Shown here: in pieces, positions 8,346 through 15,964 of the stretch
How the letters are laid out: each line of letters begins with the position of its first letter
Numbering within the stretch: position 1 is the first letter of the stretch
Notes under the pieces: generated by a model
Seen by the model: the letters and a program-made list of their open reading frames with translations, nothing else
Database searches by the model: none
Told to the model about the DNA's origin: nothing
Assembly (NCBI GenBank): GCA_017470715.1
Contig: JAFUYE010000078.1
Coordinates: 1-33,019, forward strand
Origin: Selenomonadaceae bacterium
GTDB taxonomy: Bacteria; Bacillota; Negativicutes; Selenomonadales; Selenomonadaceae
Direction of reading: 5' to 3'
Length of the DNA: 33,019 bases
Position numbers and translations under genes: made by a program

Positions 8346-10028
8346 ATGAATACGAACTTTCTCCAACTCGGCGACGAATCACCGTTGAGCCGAATCAAGA
8401 CTTACTTCGACGCCCTGCAAAATTCTGCGAACGAATATTTTTTCGTTGTCGAACTGAATTCGGGCAAAGTCATGCTGTCCCAAAATTTTATTCGCGATTT
8501 CAGTTTTCACGACAGCATAGTTGACGATTTCGCCGCGTTGCTCACACCGTTTATCTACTACGAAGACCGCGAAATTTGGGAGTCGGCAATGAGCGAACTC
8601 GATTCCTCGACGCCCGGCGTCGAAGTCACGGGCGAATTTCGCTTGCTCAACCGTCACGGCGAATACGGCTGGGTTACTTTGCGAATGTCGACGGGTGTGG
8701 ACGAATTCGGACAACCGGAAATTGTCGCGGGCGTGATTGCGCGCATGGACTTGAAACAAAAAGCGGATTACATTACGGGACTGCTCAACCGCAATGCTTT
8801 TCATGTCGCGTTGATGAAAGAACTTAATTCTTCGCCGGACGTGCGCGGCGCGGTTATCTTTATCGGACTGGACAATTTCCAACTCATCAACGAAACTTAC
8901 GGACACCAGTTCGGCGACACGACGCTTAGGCAAATCGCGCAGGACATCACGAACATTTTGCCGCCCGACATTCGCCTGTACAAGCTCGATAACAACATGT
9001 TTGCGTTTTTCGTTTCGGACGTTTATCCGGAAGAAATTGAAATTATTTTCTCCAGCATCCAACTTTGTATGCGCGAAATTCGCAACATCGAAGACACGAT
9101 TTATTGTACGGCTTCCGCAGGCGCGACGTTCTATCCCGACGACGCGGACGACGTGATAACTTTGATGCGTTACGCCGAAGTTGCATTGGACTTTGCACGA
9201 CAAAAAGGTCGCGACCAAATTGCGTTCTTCGACAGCGAATCTTATGACCGTTGGCGTTACGATATCGGAATGCAAAACCTTATGCAGAATTCAATCGCCC
9301 GCGGCTGCGAAGATTTCTTCTTGTGCTATCAACCGCAAGTCGACGCGAAAACCGGTGAACTTGTCGGCGCGGAGGCACTGCTTCGTTGGTACGACCGCGA
9401 CGGTTCGGTTGTTGCGCCAATGCAGTTCATCCCGATGCTTGAAAAATCGCGCATGATTATTCCTGTCGGGCACTGGATTATCGAACAGGCGGTAAGCCAG
9501 CTCAAAAAGTGGCATGAATTGATGCCGACACTTCAAATCAGCGTGAACATTTCGCTTTACCAGTTGGAAGAGCACATGTTCTATGATTTCGTCAAAGATT
9601 GCATTGACCGTTACCAAATCGACCCGACGCGCCTGACTTTCGAGTTGACGGAGAGCCACAACATTTACGATTGGGATTTCGTCAACAAGCAATTTCAAGC
9701 GTTCCACGAACTGGGAATTAAAATTTCGATGGACGATTTCGGCATGGGCTATTCCAATCTCGGCTTCCTGAAAAATTTCCAGTGCAACGAAATTAAAATC
9801 GATCGCGTTTTCGTCGAAGACATTTTGCACAGCGATTACGACAAAAATCTTGTTAAGTACGTCATCATGCTTTGCCACGCGGTCGGCATGGAAGTTTGCA
9901 TCGAAGGCGTCGAAGACGAAGAAACTTACATTTTCCTGCGCGACGAATGCGGGGCGGATGTTATTCAAGGTTTTTATTTCGGTTATCCGGAGACCGAAGA
10001 CGTTTTCGTCAAGCGGCTCAAGAAATAA
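8346..10028 (+). CDS. Cyclic-di-GMP phosphodiesterase (PAS-like, degenerate GGDEF, EAL)
   Basis: A 560-aa cytosolic signalling protein with no transmembrane segment. A PAS-like sensor fold covers about 25-135, a GGDEF fold about 140-300 and an EAL domain about 310-560. The GGDEF signature is replaced by D215-N-N-M-F219, so cyclase activity is not expected; the domain may bind GTP or act as a regulator. The EAL domain looks active: E343-A-L, the NIS asparagine, the glutamate of ELTES, the DD of MDDFG, the K of KIDR, E of EGVE and Q of QGFYFGYP are all present. Start 8346 is chosen because GGAAG (8335-8339) lies 6 nt upstream; an ATG at 8340 would abut the ribosome site. It presumably lowers c-di-GMP in response to a ligand at the PAS domain. 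Confidence 0.92.
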   Translation: MNTNFLQLGDESPLSRIKTYFDALQNSANEYFFVVELNSGKVMLSQNFIRDFSFHDSIVDDFAALLTPFIYYEDREIWESAMSELDSSTPGVEVTGEFRLLNRHGEYGWVTLRMSTGVDEFGQPEIVAGVIARMDLKQKADYITGLLNRNAFHVALMKELNSSPDVRGAVIFIGLDNFQLINETYGHQFGDTTLRQIAQDITNILPPDIRLYKLDNNMFAFFVSDVYPEEIEIIFSSIQLCMREIRNIEDTIYCTASAGATFYPDDADDVITLMRYAEVALDFARQKGRDQIAFFDSESYDRWRYDIGMQNLMQNSIARGCEDFFLCYQPQVDAKTGELVGAEALLRWYDRDGSVVAPMQFIPMLEKSRMIIPVGHWIIEQAVSQLKKWHELMPTLQISVNISLYQLEEHMFYDFVKDCIDRYQIDPTRLTFELTESHNIYDWDFVNKQFQAFHELGIKISMDDFGMGYSNLGFLKNFQCNEIKIDRVFVEDILHSDYDKNLVKYVIMLCHAVGMEVCIEGVEDEETYIFLRDECGADVIQGFYFGYPETEDVFVKRLKK

Positions 10029-10046
10029 ATTGACGGAGGTTTTGTC

Positions 10047-10487
10047 ATGAATTTCAAAAGTTTGACGGCGTTTATTTGCGGCACGTTGATGTTGATTTCG
10101 GCAACCGGTTTTGCGGCTGTGGACGGCGGAAAAATCGTGCTCGGAGCTGTTGCGCCCGGCATGAGCGAATCTGATTTGCTCAACGCTTTCGGACAACCGC
10201 AAAGCAAAAATGGCGACGATTGGACTTATCCGACATTTGAAGTTGAAGTCGAACACGGGATTGTCACTGAAGTTTCCACGCGCAGCGAAACGATTATCAC
10301 GCCCGACGGAGTTCGTGTCGGTTTGGCGGCGGAAAGTTTAAATTCGACGTTCGGCGCGGCTGACAAAGTCGACAATGAACGTGACGGCGTTGAATACGAA
10401 TATTACAGCACGGACGGCACGAAGAAAATCGAATTCAAAGTCGTCAACGGAATTATTTCAAAAATTACTTGCAAGCTCAGAGATTGA
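10047..10487 (+). CDS. Small secreted protein with two BamE/SmpA-like half-repeats
   Basis: A 146-aa protein with a signal peptide (basic start, hydrophobic 8-22, likely cleavage after GFA near residue 23). The mature part has two similar segments: GMSESDLLNAFGQP near 38-51 and GLAAESLNSTFGAA near 91-104. Each is followed by a stretch rich in acidic and aromatic residues. That G-x-S-x-x-x-L-x-x-x-F-G pattern recalls the BamE/SmpA fold, but the match is weak and there is no lipobox. The GGAGGT ribosome site lies 18 bp after the EAL gene, so the two are probably co-transcribed. A strong terminator follows. The function is unknown. Confidence 0.7.
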   Translation: MNFKSLTAFICGTLMLISATGFAAVDGGKIVLGAVAPGMSESDLLNAFGQPQSKNGDDWTYPTFEVEVEHGIVTEVSTRSETIITPDGVRVGLAAESLNSTFGAADKVDNERDGVEYEYYSTDGTKKIEFKVVNGIISKITCKLRD

Positions 10488-10500
10488 ACTTTTCTGAAAC

Positions 10501-10538
10501 AAAAAACCCCGTCGAGTTTTCGGCGGGGAAATTTTTTT
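10501..10538 (+). terminator. Intrinsic terminator after the secreted-protein gene
   Basis: An 8-bp GC-rich stem (10507-10514 with 10521-10528, one G-T pair), loop AGTTTT, and T7 at 10532-10538. A-run upstream makes it potentially bidirectional. Confidence 0.9.
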
Positions 10539-10544
10539 GCGTTC

Positions 10545-10582
10545 AAAAAAAATCCCCGTGAATGTCGGGGATAATTTTTTTT
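10545..10582 (-). terminator. Bidirectional terminator, facing the aldehyde dehydrogenase gene
   Basis: A 7-bp perfect stem (10552-10558 with 10566-10572) flanked by an A-run on the left and T8 on the right. On the minus strand it ends the aldehyde dehydrogenase transcript; on the plus strand it backs up the first terminator. Confidence 0.88.
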
Positions 10583-10611
10583 GACATGCGGAAGTTATCC
10601 GCGTTTAAGTT

Positions 10612-12099
10612 TCAGTACAGACCGCTCGGATTTTCGCTTGTGCTGATGTAAATATTTTTCTTCTGCGTGTAGGCGTTGAGAATCAGCTTGTGAGTTTCGC
10701 GCCCGATGCCGGATTTTTTGTAGCCTCCGAACGGAGCACCCGCAGGCAATTCGTTGTAGGTGTTAATCCACATGCGACCGGTTTCAATAGCACGGGCGAC
10801 GCGCAACGCACGGTTAATGTCGCGTGTCCAGACCGCACCGCCGAGACCGTAATCGCTGTCGTTCGCCATCTTGATAACTTCGTCTTCGTCATGGAATTTG
10901 ACGACGACCGCAACGGGACCGAAAATTTCTTCGCAAGCAACGCGCATTGAATTATTCACGTCGGCAAGGATTGTCGGTTGCATGAAGGCACCTTTTTCGC
11001 CGCCTTCGACTTGAGCACGTTGACCGCCCGTGATGACTTTCGCGCCTTCGGACTTGCCGATTTCGACGTAGTTCAAAATTTTTTCGAGTTGGCGATTGTC
11101 AATCTGCGAACCCATTTGCGTTTCGGGCTCCCACGGCAAACCGACTTTGACGGACTCGAATTTTGCTTTAATCGCGTCAAGGAATTTGTCGTAAATCGTA
11201 TCCTGCACGAAAATTCTTGAGCCGGCGCAACAGACTTGACCTTGATTGAAAAGAATTCCGAGGCAGGAACCTTCGACGCCTTTTTCCCACGGCATATCGT
11301 CAAAATAAATGTTTGCGGATTTGCCGCCGAGTTCCAACGTCGCGGGAATTAATTTTTTCGCCGCCGCGTCCGCAACCGAGTAGCCGACTTCCGTTGAACC
11401 GGTGAACGCAAGTTTGCGAATGTCGGGGTGGTCGAGGACGAATTGCCCGGTCTTACCGCCGCTGCCCGTGACGATATTCAAAACGCCCGCAGGCAGTTCG
11501 TCCGCGATAAGTTTCGTAAATTCCAGGACGCTTAAACTTGTCGTGCTTGACGGCTTGAAGACGATACAGTTGCCCGCGCCGAGTGCCGGAGCAATTTTCC
11601 ACGCCGCCATAAGGAACGGGAAATTCCACGGGACGATTTGCCCGACGACGCCAATCGGTTCGTTCAAAATGATACTCAAGGCGTTGTCGGTTATCATGTT
11701 CGCGGAGCCTTCCTCAGCACGAATGACGCCCGCGAAGTAACGGAAGTGGTCGGAACTCATCGGCACATCGATATTTGACGTTTCGCGAATCGGTTTGCCG
11801 TTGTCGAGCGTCTCAATCATTGCGAGAAAATCTTTGTTCGCGTCGATTATGTCGGCGATTTTCAACAGAATTGCGGCACGTTCGGCGGGCGAAGTTTTTT
11901 TCCACTCGGGAAATGCAGCCCACGCAGATTTGACGGCGTCGTCAACGTCGGCTTTGCTTGCGGCGGCGCACTTGCACATAAATTCACCGTTCGCGGGATT
12001 GTACACGTCGAAAGTTTTGCCGTCTTCAGCGTCGCGCCACTTGCCGCCAATGTAAAGTTGGTAGCTGTCCTGCCAAATTTTTTTCGGAGTAGTCGCCAT
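10612..12099 (-). CDS. NAD(P)-dependent aldehyde dehydrogenase
   Basis: A 495-aa cytosolic enzyme oxidising an aldehyde to the carboxylate with NAD(P)+. It is full length for the classical ALDH superfamily. Catalytic residues are all visible: N159 (PWNFP), K182 (FKPSS, cofactor), E256 (LELGGK) and the nucleophile C290 in GQVCCA. GSTEVG near 234-239 is the cofactor-binding loop. The sequence is of the betaine aldehyde/AldA-like broad-specificity group, so the substrate cannot be fixed. The ATG is preceded on its strand by GGAGGG. It is monocistronic, with a consensus promoter shared divergently with the toxin-antitoxin pair and a bidirectional terminator at its end. No alcohol dehydrogenase or microcompartment genes lie nearby. 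Confidence 0.95.
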   Translation of the reverse strand: MATTPKKIWQDSYQLYIGGKWRDAEDGKTFDVYNPANGEFMCKCAAASKADVDDAVKSAWAAFPEWKKTSPAERAAILLKIADIIDANKDFLAMIETLDNGKPIRETSNIDVPMSSDHFRYFAGVIRAEEGSANMITDNALSIILNEPIGVVGQIVPWNFPFLMAAWKIAPALGAGNCIVFKPSSTTSLSVLEFTKLIADELPAGVLNIVTGSGGKTGQFVLDHPDIRKLAFTGSTEVGYSVADAAAKKLIPATLELGGKSANIYFDDMPWEKGVEGSCLGILFNQGQVCCAGSRIFVQDTIYDKFLDAIKAKFESVKVGLPWEPETQMGSQIDNRQLEKILNYVEIGKSEGAKVITGGQRAQVEGGEKGAFMQPTILADVNNSMRVACEEIFGPVAVVVKFHDEDEVIKMANDSDYGLGGAVWTRDINRALRVARAIETGRMWINTYNELPAGAPFGGYKKSGIGRETHKLILNAYTQKKNIYISTSENPSGLY

Positions 12100-12130
12100 A
12101 GAAATTTTCCCTCCTTAAAGGTTTGCGGTA

Positions 12131-12161
12131 ATTATAATTCAAGGGAGTTGACTCGTGTCAA
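12131..12161 (-). promoter_or_regulatory. Promoter of the aldehyde dehydrogenase gene
   Basis: On the minus strand TTGACA (12161-12156) and TATAAT (12136-12131), both perfect consensus, with a rather long 19-bp spacer. The long spacer may make it weak without an activator. Confidence 0.7.
12148..12161. promoter_or_regulatory. TTGAC-N4-GTCAA palindrome, possible Crp/Fnr-family operator
   Basis: A perfect inverted repeat with 5-bp arms overlapping the aldehyde dehydrogenase -35 box and lying about 20 bp upstream of the toxin-antitoxin -10 box. The layout resembles Fnr-type sites (TTGAT-N4-ATCAA). It could equally be an autoregulatory site for the antitoxin. Assignment is inference. Confidence 0.45.
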
Positions 12162-12177
12162 GAAAAATTTTTCGGCG

Positions 12178-12188
12178 TGTGATATAAT
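12178..12188 (+). promoter_or_regulatory. Extended -10 promoter of the toxin-antitoxin pair
   Basis: TGTGATATAAT, with the TG of an extended -10 at 12180-12181 and TATAAT at 12183-12188; no good -35. The same 11-mer occurs in front of mlaE (15150-15160). Confidence 0.65.
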
Positions 12189-12216
12189 CGGGCAAAAATT
12201 CAAAGGAGAGATTTAC

Positions 12217-12480
12217 ATGAAATACGTCAGCATCGTCGACGCCAAAGAACAACTTGCCGACATTGTCAAACTTTTGCAAGACCCGCAAGAAGAAGTTTAC
12301 TTGACCTTCAACGACAAGCCGATTATCAAAATGACGCCCGTCGCGGAAAAAATGCCGCTCGCCGAAGAAAAGCCGATTCGTCGCGCCGGTATCGCCAAGG
12401 GCAAATTCACGTTCGACGATGAACTTTTCGACGCATTGGACGCAGAAATTCTGAAAAGTTTTTCCGAAGGAGTGGCATGA
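12217..12480 (+). CDS. Phd/YefM-type antitoxin
   Basis: An 87-aa antitoxin. The N-terminal half (about 1-50) reads as a Phd/YefM DNA-binding fold: SIVDAKEQLADIVKL, then the VYLTFNDKPIIKMTPV strand region. The C-terminal tail (about 60-87) is acidic and helical, as expected for wrapping the toxin. The start is the ATG at 12217 with AAAGGAGAG at 12202-12210; further upstream codons would lie within the promoter. It overlaps the toxin start by a few bases (ATGATGA), typical of translational coupling. It probably represses its own promoter together with the toxin. Confidence 0.88.
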   Translation: MKYVSIVDAKEQLADIVKLLQDPQEEVYLTFNDKPIIKMTPVAEKMPLAEEKPIRRAGIAKGKFTFDDELFDALDAEILKSFSEGVA

Positions 12481-12884
12481 TGAAAATTTTACTCGACACG
12501 CACATTCTCGTTTGGTATTTCACCGACGACGCGAAACTTACGAACGAAGCGCGCAAAATGATTGAGAACCCTGCGAACGAAATTTATTACAGCATTTTGT
12601 CCGTCTTTGAGGTCGAAATCAAACACACGGCGCACCCCGACAGAATTTCATTGAGCGGCGAAAAATTCATCGACTATTGCAAAAAACTCGGATTCGTTCA
12701 GCTTCCGCTCGACATTCCGCACATCTTCACGCTGAAAAATTTGACGCGTCAAGAAAACACGCCGCCGCACAGTGACCCGTTCGATCGACTCATGATTTCT
12801 CAGGCAATTGTCGAAAGCATGATTTTTATCACGCACGACGCACGAATCGCCGAATACGTCTGCCCGCTGATTTACAAAATCTGA
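12480..12884 (+). CDS. PIN-domain toxin (VapC-like ribonuclease)
   Basis: A 134-aa PIN-domain ribonuclease, expected to cleave RNA when freed from the antitoxin. The acidic active-site residues are visible: D in LLDTH near residue 6, the glutamate of SVFEVEIK near 44, and D in SDPFDRLM near 99-102, followed by ITHDARI near 118-122. Start 12480 is preferred over the ATG at 12477 because AAGGAG (12467-12472) then has 7-nt spacing and MKILLDTHIL is the usual family beginning; both are possible. This is the PIN type usually paired with Phd-family antitoxins, as here. A bidirectional terminator follows. Confidence 0.88.
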   Translation: MKILLDTHILVWYFTDDAKLTNEARKMIENPANEIYYSILSVFEVEIKHTAHPDRISLSGEKFIDYCKKLGFVQLPLDIPHIFTLKNLTRQENTPPHSDPFDRLMISQAIVESMIFITHDARIAEYVCPLIYKI

Positions 12885-12887
12885 ACG

Positions 12888-12926
12888 AAAAAAAATCCCG
12901 CTCGCTTTGAACGGGATAATTTTTTT
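12888..12926. terminator. Bidirectional terminator between toxin and fabF
   Basis: A 6-bp perfect stem (12895-12900 with 12912-12917) with an A8 run on the left and T7 on the right. It serves two convergent genes. Confidence 0.85.
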
Positions 12927-12938
12927 GTATGAAAAATT

Positions 12939-14177
12939 TTATCCGACGAATCTTTTAAACGCGACGCAAGCATTGTGTCCGCCGAAGCCGAACGAATTTG
13001 AAATTGCCACGTTGACCGTGCGTTCCTGAAGTTTATTCGGCACGTAATTTAAATCCAAACCTTCGTCGGGAGTTTCGTAATTAATTGTCGGGTGAACGAT
13101 ATTATTTTCAATCGACAGGACGGTTGCAACGGCTTCGACGCCACCCGCCGCGCCGAGCATGTGTCCCGTCATTGATTTTGTCGACGAAACTGCAAGTTTG
13201 TACGCGTGTTCGCCGAAAAGAATTTTAATCGCTTCGGTTTCGCCTTGGTCGTTGAAGTGCGTCGAAGTTCCGTGCGCGTTAATGTAGTCAATTTCTTCGG
13301 GCTTGAGTCCCGCGTCGTCAAGCGCAAGTTTCATGCAAGCCGCCTGAGTTTTGCCGCCGGGCGCGGGTGTGGTGATGTGATAAGCGTCGTCGTTGCGCCC
13401 GTAGCCGACAATTTCCGCGTAAATGTGTGCGCCGCGATTCAACGCGTGATTGAGTTCCTCAAGCAAAATAATTCCGGAACCTTCGCCCATGACGAATCCG
13501 CTGCGATTTTTGTCGAACGGTCGTGACGCGTGAGCAGGGTCGTCGTTGTGATCCGTGCACAGTGCTTTCATTGCCGCGAAACCCGAAACGCCGGCAGGTG
13601 AAATTGCCGCCTCGGTGCCGCCCGCGAACATTAAATCAGCTTCACCGCGCTGAATCACTCGGAACGCGTTGCCGATTGAATTTGTGCCCGACGCGCAGGC
13701 AGTCACAATGCATTCGCAAGGACCGTGCAGTTGGAAGGCAATCGCGACGTTGCCCGCCGCCATATTCGCAATCATCATCGGAATAAAAAACGGGCTGATT
13801 CTCGACGCGCCTTTGGTGAAAAGTTTTTCGTATTGACTGTGCAAAGTTTCCATGCCGCCGATACCGGAACCGATAAAAACGCCCGCACGGTCGCCGTCAA
13901 TTTTTTCAAGCTTTGAATCTTCAAGTGCAAGCCGTGTTGCCGCCAAAGCAAAATGCGTGTATCTGTCCATGCGTTTGAGTTCTTTTTTGTCGATGAAATT
14001 TGCGGGGTCGAAATCCGTTACTTCGCCGGCAATCTGCGCGGTGTAACCTGTCGTGTCAAAGCGTGTAATTTTTCCGATGCCGTTTTGTCCGTCTTTGAGA
14101 GCTTGCCAAAAATTTTGCCAACCGGTACCAATTGGAGTGACTGCGCCCAAACCCGTGACAACAACTCTGTTTTCCAA
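12939..14177 (-). CDS. fabF: 3-oxoacyl-ACP synthase II (KASII)
   Basis: A 412-aa condensing enzyme elongating acyl-ACP with malonyl-ACP in fatty acid synthesis. The catalytic triad is complete: C161 (TACASG), H302 (AHGTST) and H339 (TGHMLGAAGG), with K334 conserved. The C-terminal SNSFGFGGHNA loop is also intact. The length is normal for FabF. The start is TTG at 14177, giving MENRVVVTGLG, preceded on its strand by AAAGGAGG. It has its own promoter and is not with other fab genes here, which is unusual only in that fabF often sits in a fab cluster. The upstream gene on the same strand is unrelated. Confidence 0.97.
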   Translation of the reverse strand: MENRVVVTGLGAVTPIGTGWQNFWQALKDGQNGIGKITRFDTTGYTAQIAGEVTDFDPANFIDKKELKRMDRYTHFALAATRLALEDSKLEKIDGDRAGVFIGSGIGGMETLHSQYEKLFTKGASRISPFFIPMMIANMAAGNVAIAFQLHGPCECIVTACASGTNSIGNAFRVIQRGEADLMFAGGTEAAISPAGVSGFAAMKALCTDHNDDPAHASRPFDKNRSGFVMGEGSGIILLEELNHALNRGAHIYAEIVGYGRNDDAYHITTPAPGGKTQAACMKLALDDAGLKPEEIDYINAHGTSTHFNDQGETEAIKILFGEHAYKLAVSSTKSMTGHMLGAAGGVEAVATVLSIENNIVHPTINYETPDEGLDLNYVPNKLQERTVNVAISNSFGFGGHNACVAFKRFVG

Positions 14178-14200
14178 AAGTATCAGCCTCCTTTGCCGCG

Positions 14201-14230
14201 ATTATAACGCCGCTGTTCAAATTTTGTAAA
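14201..14230 (-). promoter_or_regulatory. Promoter of fabF
   Basis: On the minus strand TTTACA (14230-14225), 18-bp spacer, TATAAT (14206-14201). It gives a leader of about 17 nt. No FapR-like operator was recognised. Confidence 0.65.
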
Positions 14231-14258
14231 GTTCATTACGCCGACAGCTCCCCGCTGC

Positions 14259-14687
14259 TCAGATTATGTAAAGATCTTCATACTTATCAATCAGTGCGCC
14301 GAGTTTCTTGTAAACGGATTTGTGGAATTTTTTGCCCGCGTCCGTTTTGAATTGCCAATCATCGAGCGTGTCATAAGTGTATTCAAGCAAGTGCAAAAGA
14401 ATCGCGCTGATATAATAATTCAAACTTCCGTCAACAATGTTCATGTAAATTTCTTTGTCGGCGCGATTGCGGCTGTGAACTTCGTTCATCTCGTCAAGCG
14501 TGTTGAGAAAAATTTCTTCCGCGAACATCATCTTTTCCAGCGAAATCAAATTTTTCATTATCTCAATGTTCGAGACCCAATCGTCGACATTTGCTTCGTC
14601 GTGCAAAAGCATTTCATCCAGCTTGAAAGATTTTTTTATCAGGTCATTCATAATCTTGCGACGTTCTTCAACGGTGTCTATTTTCAT
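14259..14687 (-). CDS. Hypothetical helical protein
   Basis: A 142-aa soluble protein I do not recognise. It is rich in charged and hydrophobic residues in helical patterns, with many M, E, D and L residues and a Tyr-rich C-terminal half (YYISAILLHLLEYTYDTLDDW). It has no signal peptide, membrane segment or cysteine pair. The start is set at 14687 because GGGAG lies 8 nt upstream on its strand; a longer frame to 14741 would include this ribosome site. A TATAAT (14711-14706 on the minus strand) could be its -10 box, without a clear -35. It precedes fabF by 81 bp on the same strand, but fabF has its own promoter. Confidence 0.65.
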   Translation of the reverse strand: MKIDTVEERRKIMNDLIKKSFKLDEMLLHDEANVDDWVSNIEIMKNLISLEKMMFAEEIFLNTLDEMNEVHSRNRADKEIYMNIVDGSLNYYISAILLHLLEYTYDTLDDWQFKTDAGKKFHKSVYKKLGALIDKYEDLYII

Positions 14688-14826
14688 TTGCCGATCTCCC
14701 TTGCGATTATAAAAAAATTTTAACACGCGCAGGATTTTCAATCAAGGCAAATGCTAACGTCGCACGTATAAAAATTTGGCGTTCAAATCTTTAAGGATTG
14801 TTGGTAAATTAATAAACGACGAATTT

Positions 14827-14850
14827 GAGGCCGTCACGGATGACGACCTC
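14827..14850. repeat. 10-bp-arm hairpin with one mismatch
   Basis: GAGGCCGTCA (14827-14836), loop CGGA, TGACGACCTC (14841-14850). No T-run follows on either strand. It lies just left of the heptamer element. Confidence 0.55.
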
Positions 14851-14860
14851 CGCCCGCAAA

Positions 14861-14941
14861 AATTAATTAGGAATTAGGAATTAGAAGTTAGGAATGATAA
14901 CGCGAAATTAATTACTAATTCCTAATTCCTAATTCCTAACT
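14861..14941. repeat. Inverted heptamer-repeat element, AATTAGG type
   Basis: The left arm is tandem AATTAGG heptamers (14861-14895), then a spacer of about 15-20 bp, then a right arm of tandem CTAATTC units (about 14911-14941) complementary to it over about 19 bp. The same heptamer builds the element at 23047-23116. Confidence 0.88.
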
Positions 14942-14978
14942 GCAGTAGCCGCCCCACGCGCAGTGGCGACTTTCTTTG

Positions 14979-15008
14979 CTACTTTCTTTCGTCGCTGAAA
15001 GAAAGTAG
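14979..15008. repeat. Perfect 12-bp hairpin
   Basis: CTACTTTCTTTC (14979-14990), loop GTCGCT, GAAAGAAAGTAG (14997-15008). The polypurine/polypyrimidine arms are perfect. Similar CTTTCTTT hairpins are dispersed repeats in many bacterial genomes; no terminator T-run is present. Confidence 0.75.
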
Positions 15009-15149
15009 ATTCGTCAAATCAAAATTACGAACGCGCTGAATCGAAGCGACGCGCCGCAACTCTCAACAAACAACTGACGAAGAACTGAATTCATCAAACC
15101 CAAAACTGCCGAAAAAATTTCCGGCTTCAATCCATAACTAAATAAATTT

Positions 15150-15160
15150 TGTGATATAAT
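15150..15160 (+). promoter_or_regulatory. Extended -10 promoter of the mla/envelope operon
   Basis: TGTGATATAAT with TATAAT at 15155-15160 and TG at 15152-15153; the -35 region is poor. The transcript would start near 15167, just before the AAGGAGG at 15171-15177. Confidence 0.65.
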
Positions 15161-15184
15161 ATCTGCCCGAAAGGAGGCGGCGCA

Positions 15185-15958
15185 TTGCTGACAAAATTTT
15201 TTGAGGCAATCGGCAGATTTGTGATTCGTTGCTTTGAAGACTTCGGCACGATTGTTTTGCTTTACGTCGAAACAATGAAACAGCTGACTCACAAGCCGCG
15301 AATCAAACACATAATCGCGCAAATGTCGCATTTGGGTGTTGATTCGCTGACAATAGTATCGTTGACGCTTTTATTCACGGGCGTGGTTTTCACATTGCAA
15401 ACGGCGCACGAATTTATTCGTTTCGGTGCACAATCGACGGTCGGCGGAATTATCGCAATTGCAATCGGGCGCGAACTCGGTCCGGTTTTGGTCGGCGTTG
15501 TTTGTGCGGGACGTGTCGGCGCGGCAATCACGGCGGAAATCAGCACAATGAAAGTCACCGAACAAATTGACGCGCTCAAAGTTATGGCGGTCAGTCCCGT
15601 CAATTATTTAATCGTTCCGCGAATGATAGCTTGTATGATTGTCGTGCCGCTTCTTACGGTTTTCGGCGACATAATCGGCGTGCTTGGCGGCTGGGTCGTC
15701 GCAACGCAATATTCGGGTATCAGTTCGTATCTGTTTATCAATTCGATAAAAATGTTTGCGGTCATTTCGGATTTGACGGGCGGCATGATTAAAGCAATTT
15801 TTTTCGGCAACGTCATCGCGGTACTCGGCTGTTATTACGGGCTGAATTGTCCCAACGGCGCGGAAGGTGTCGGCATTGCCACGACGAAAACCGTCGTCAC
15901 GTCAATCATTGTGATTTTTATTTTGAACGCGCTGTTGACATTCATTATTTACAGGTGA
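15185..15958 (+). CDS. mlaE: Mla-type ABC transporter permease
   Basis: A 257-aa inner-membrane permease of the MlaE/YrbE family, which with MlaF and MlaD moves phospholipid between inner and outer membranes. There are about five to six hydrophobic helices, starting near residue 48. The family core AIAIGRELGPVLVGVVCAGRVGAAITAEI (in two halves near 92-120) and the MKVTEQIDAL loop that contacts the ATPase are intact. TTG start at 15185 with AAGGAGG 7 nt upstream. It is the first gene of the envelope run; mlaF follows after 6 bp. Confidence 0.95.
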   Translation: MLTKFFEAIGRFVIRCFEDFGTIVLLYVETMKQLTHKPRIKHIIAQMSHLGVDSLTIVSLTLLFTGVVFTLQTAHEFIRFGAQSTVGGIIAIAIGRELGPVLVGVVCAGRVGAAITAEISTMKVTEQIDALKVMAVSPVNYLIVPRMIACMIVVPLLTVFGDIIGVLGGWVVATQYSGISSYLFINSIKMFAVISDLTGGMIKAIFFGNVIAVLGCYYGLNCPNGAEGVGIATTKTVVTSIIVIFILNALLTFIIYR

Positions 15959-15964
15959 CGCGGC

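Larger units (their letters stand above)
14688..15184. other. Non-coding stretch with stacked inverted repeats
   Basis: About 500 bp between the divergent hypothetical gene and mlaE. I see no convincing gene. It holds three separate inverted repeats (14827-14850, 14861-14941, 14979-15008), an AT-rich stretch, and the mlaE promoter at its right end. Confidence 0.7.

Noticed and set aside
8379-10256. Two long minus-strand open frames opposite the EAL gene
   Set aside because: They are shadows of the conserved GGDEF/EAL coding sequence with no recognisable domains.
10047-10487. BamE lipoprotein
   Set aside because: No lipobox cysteine at the signal cleavage site, and the motif match is weak.
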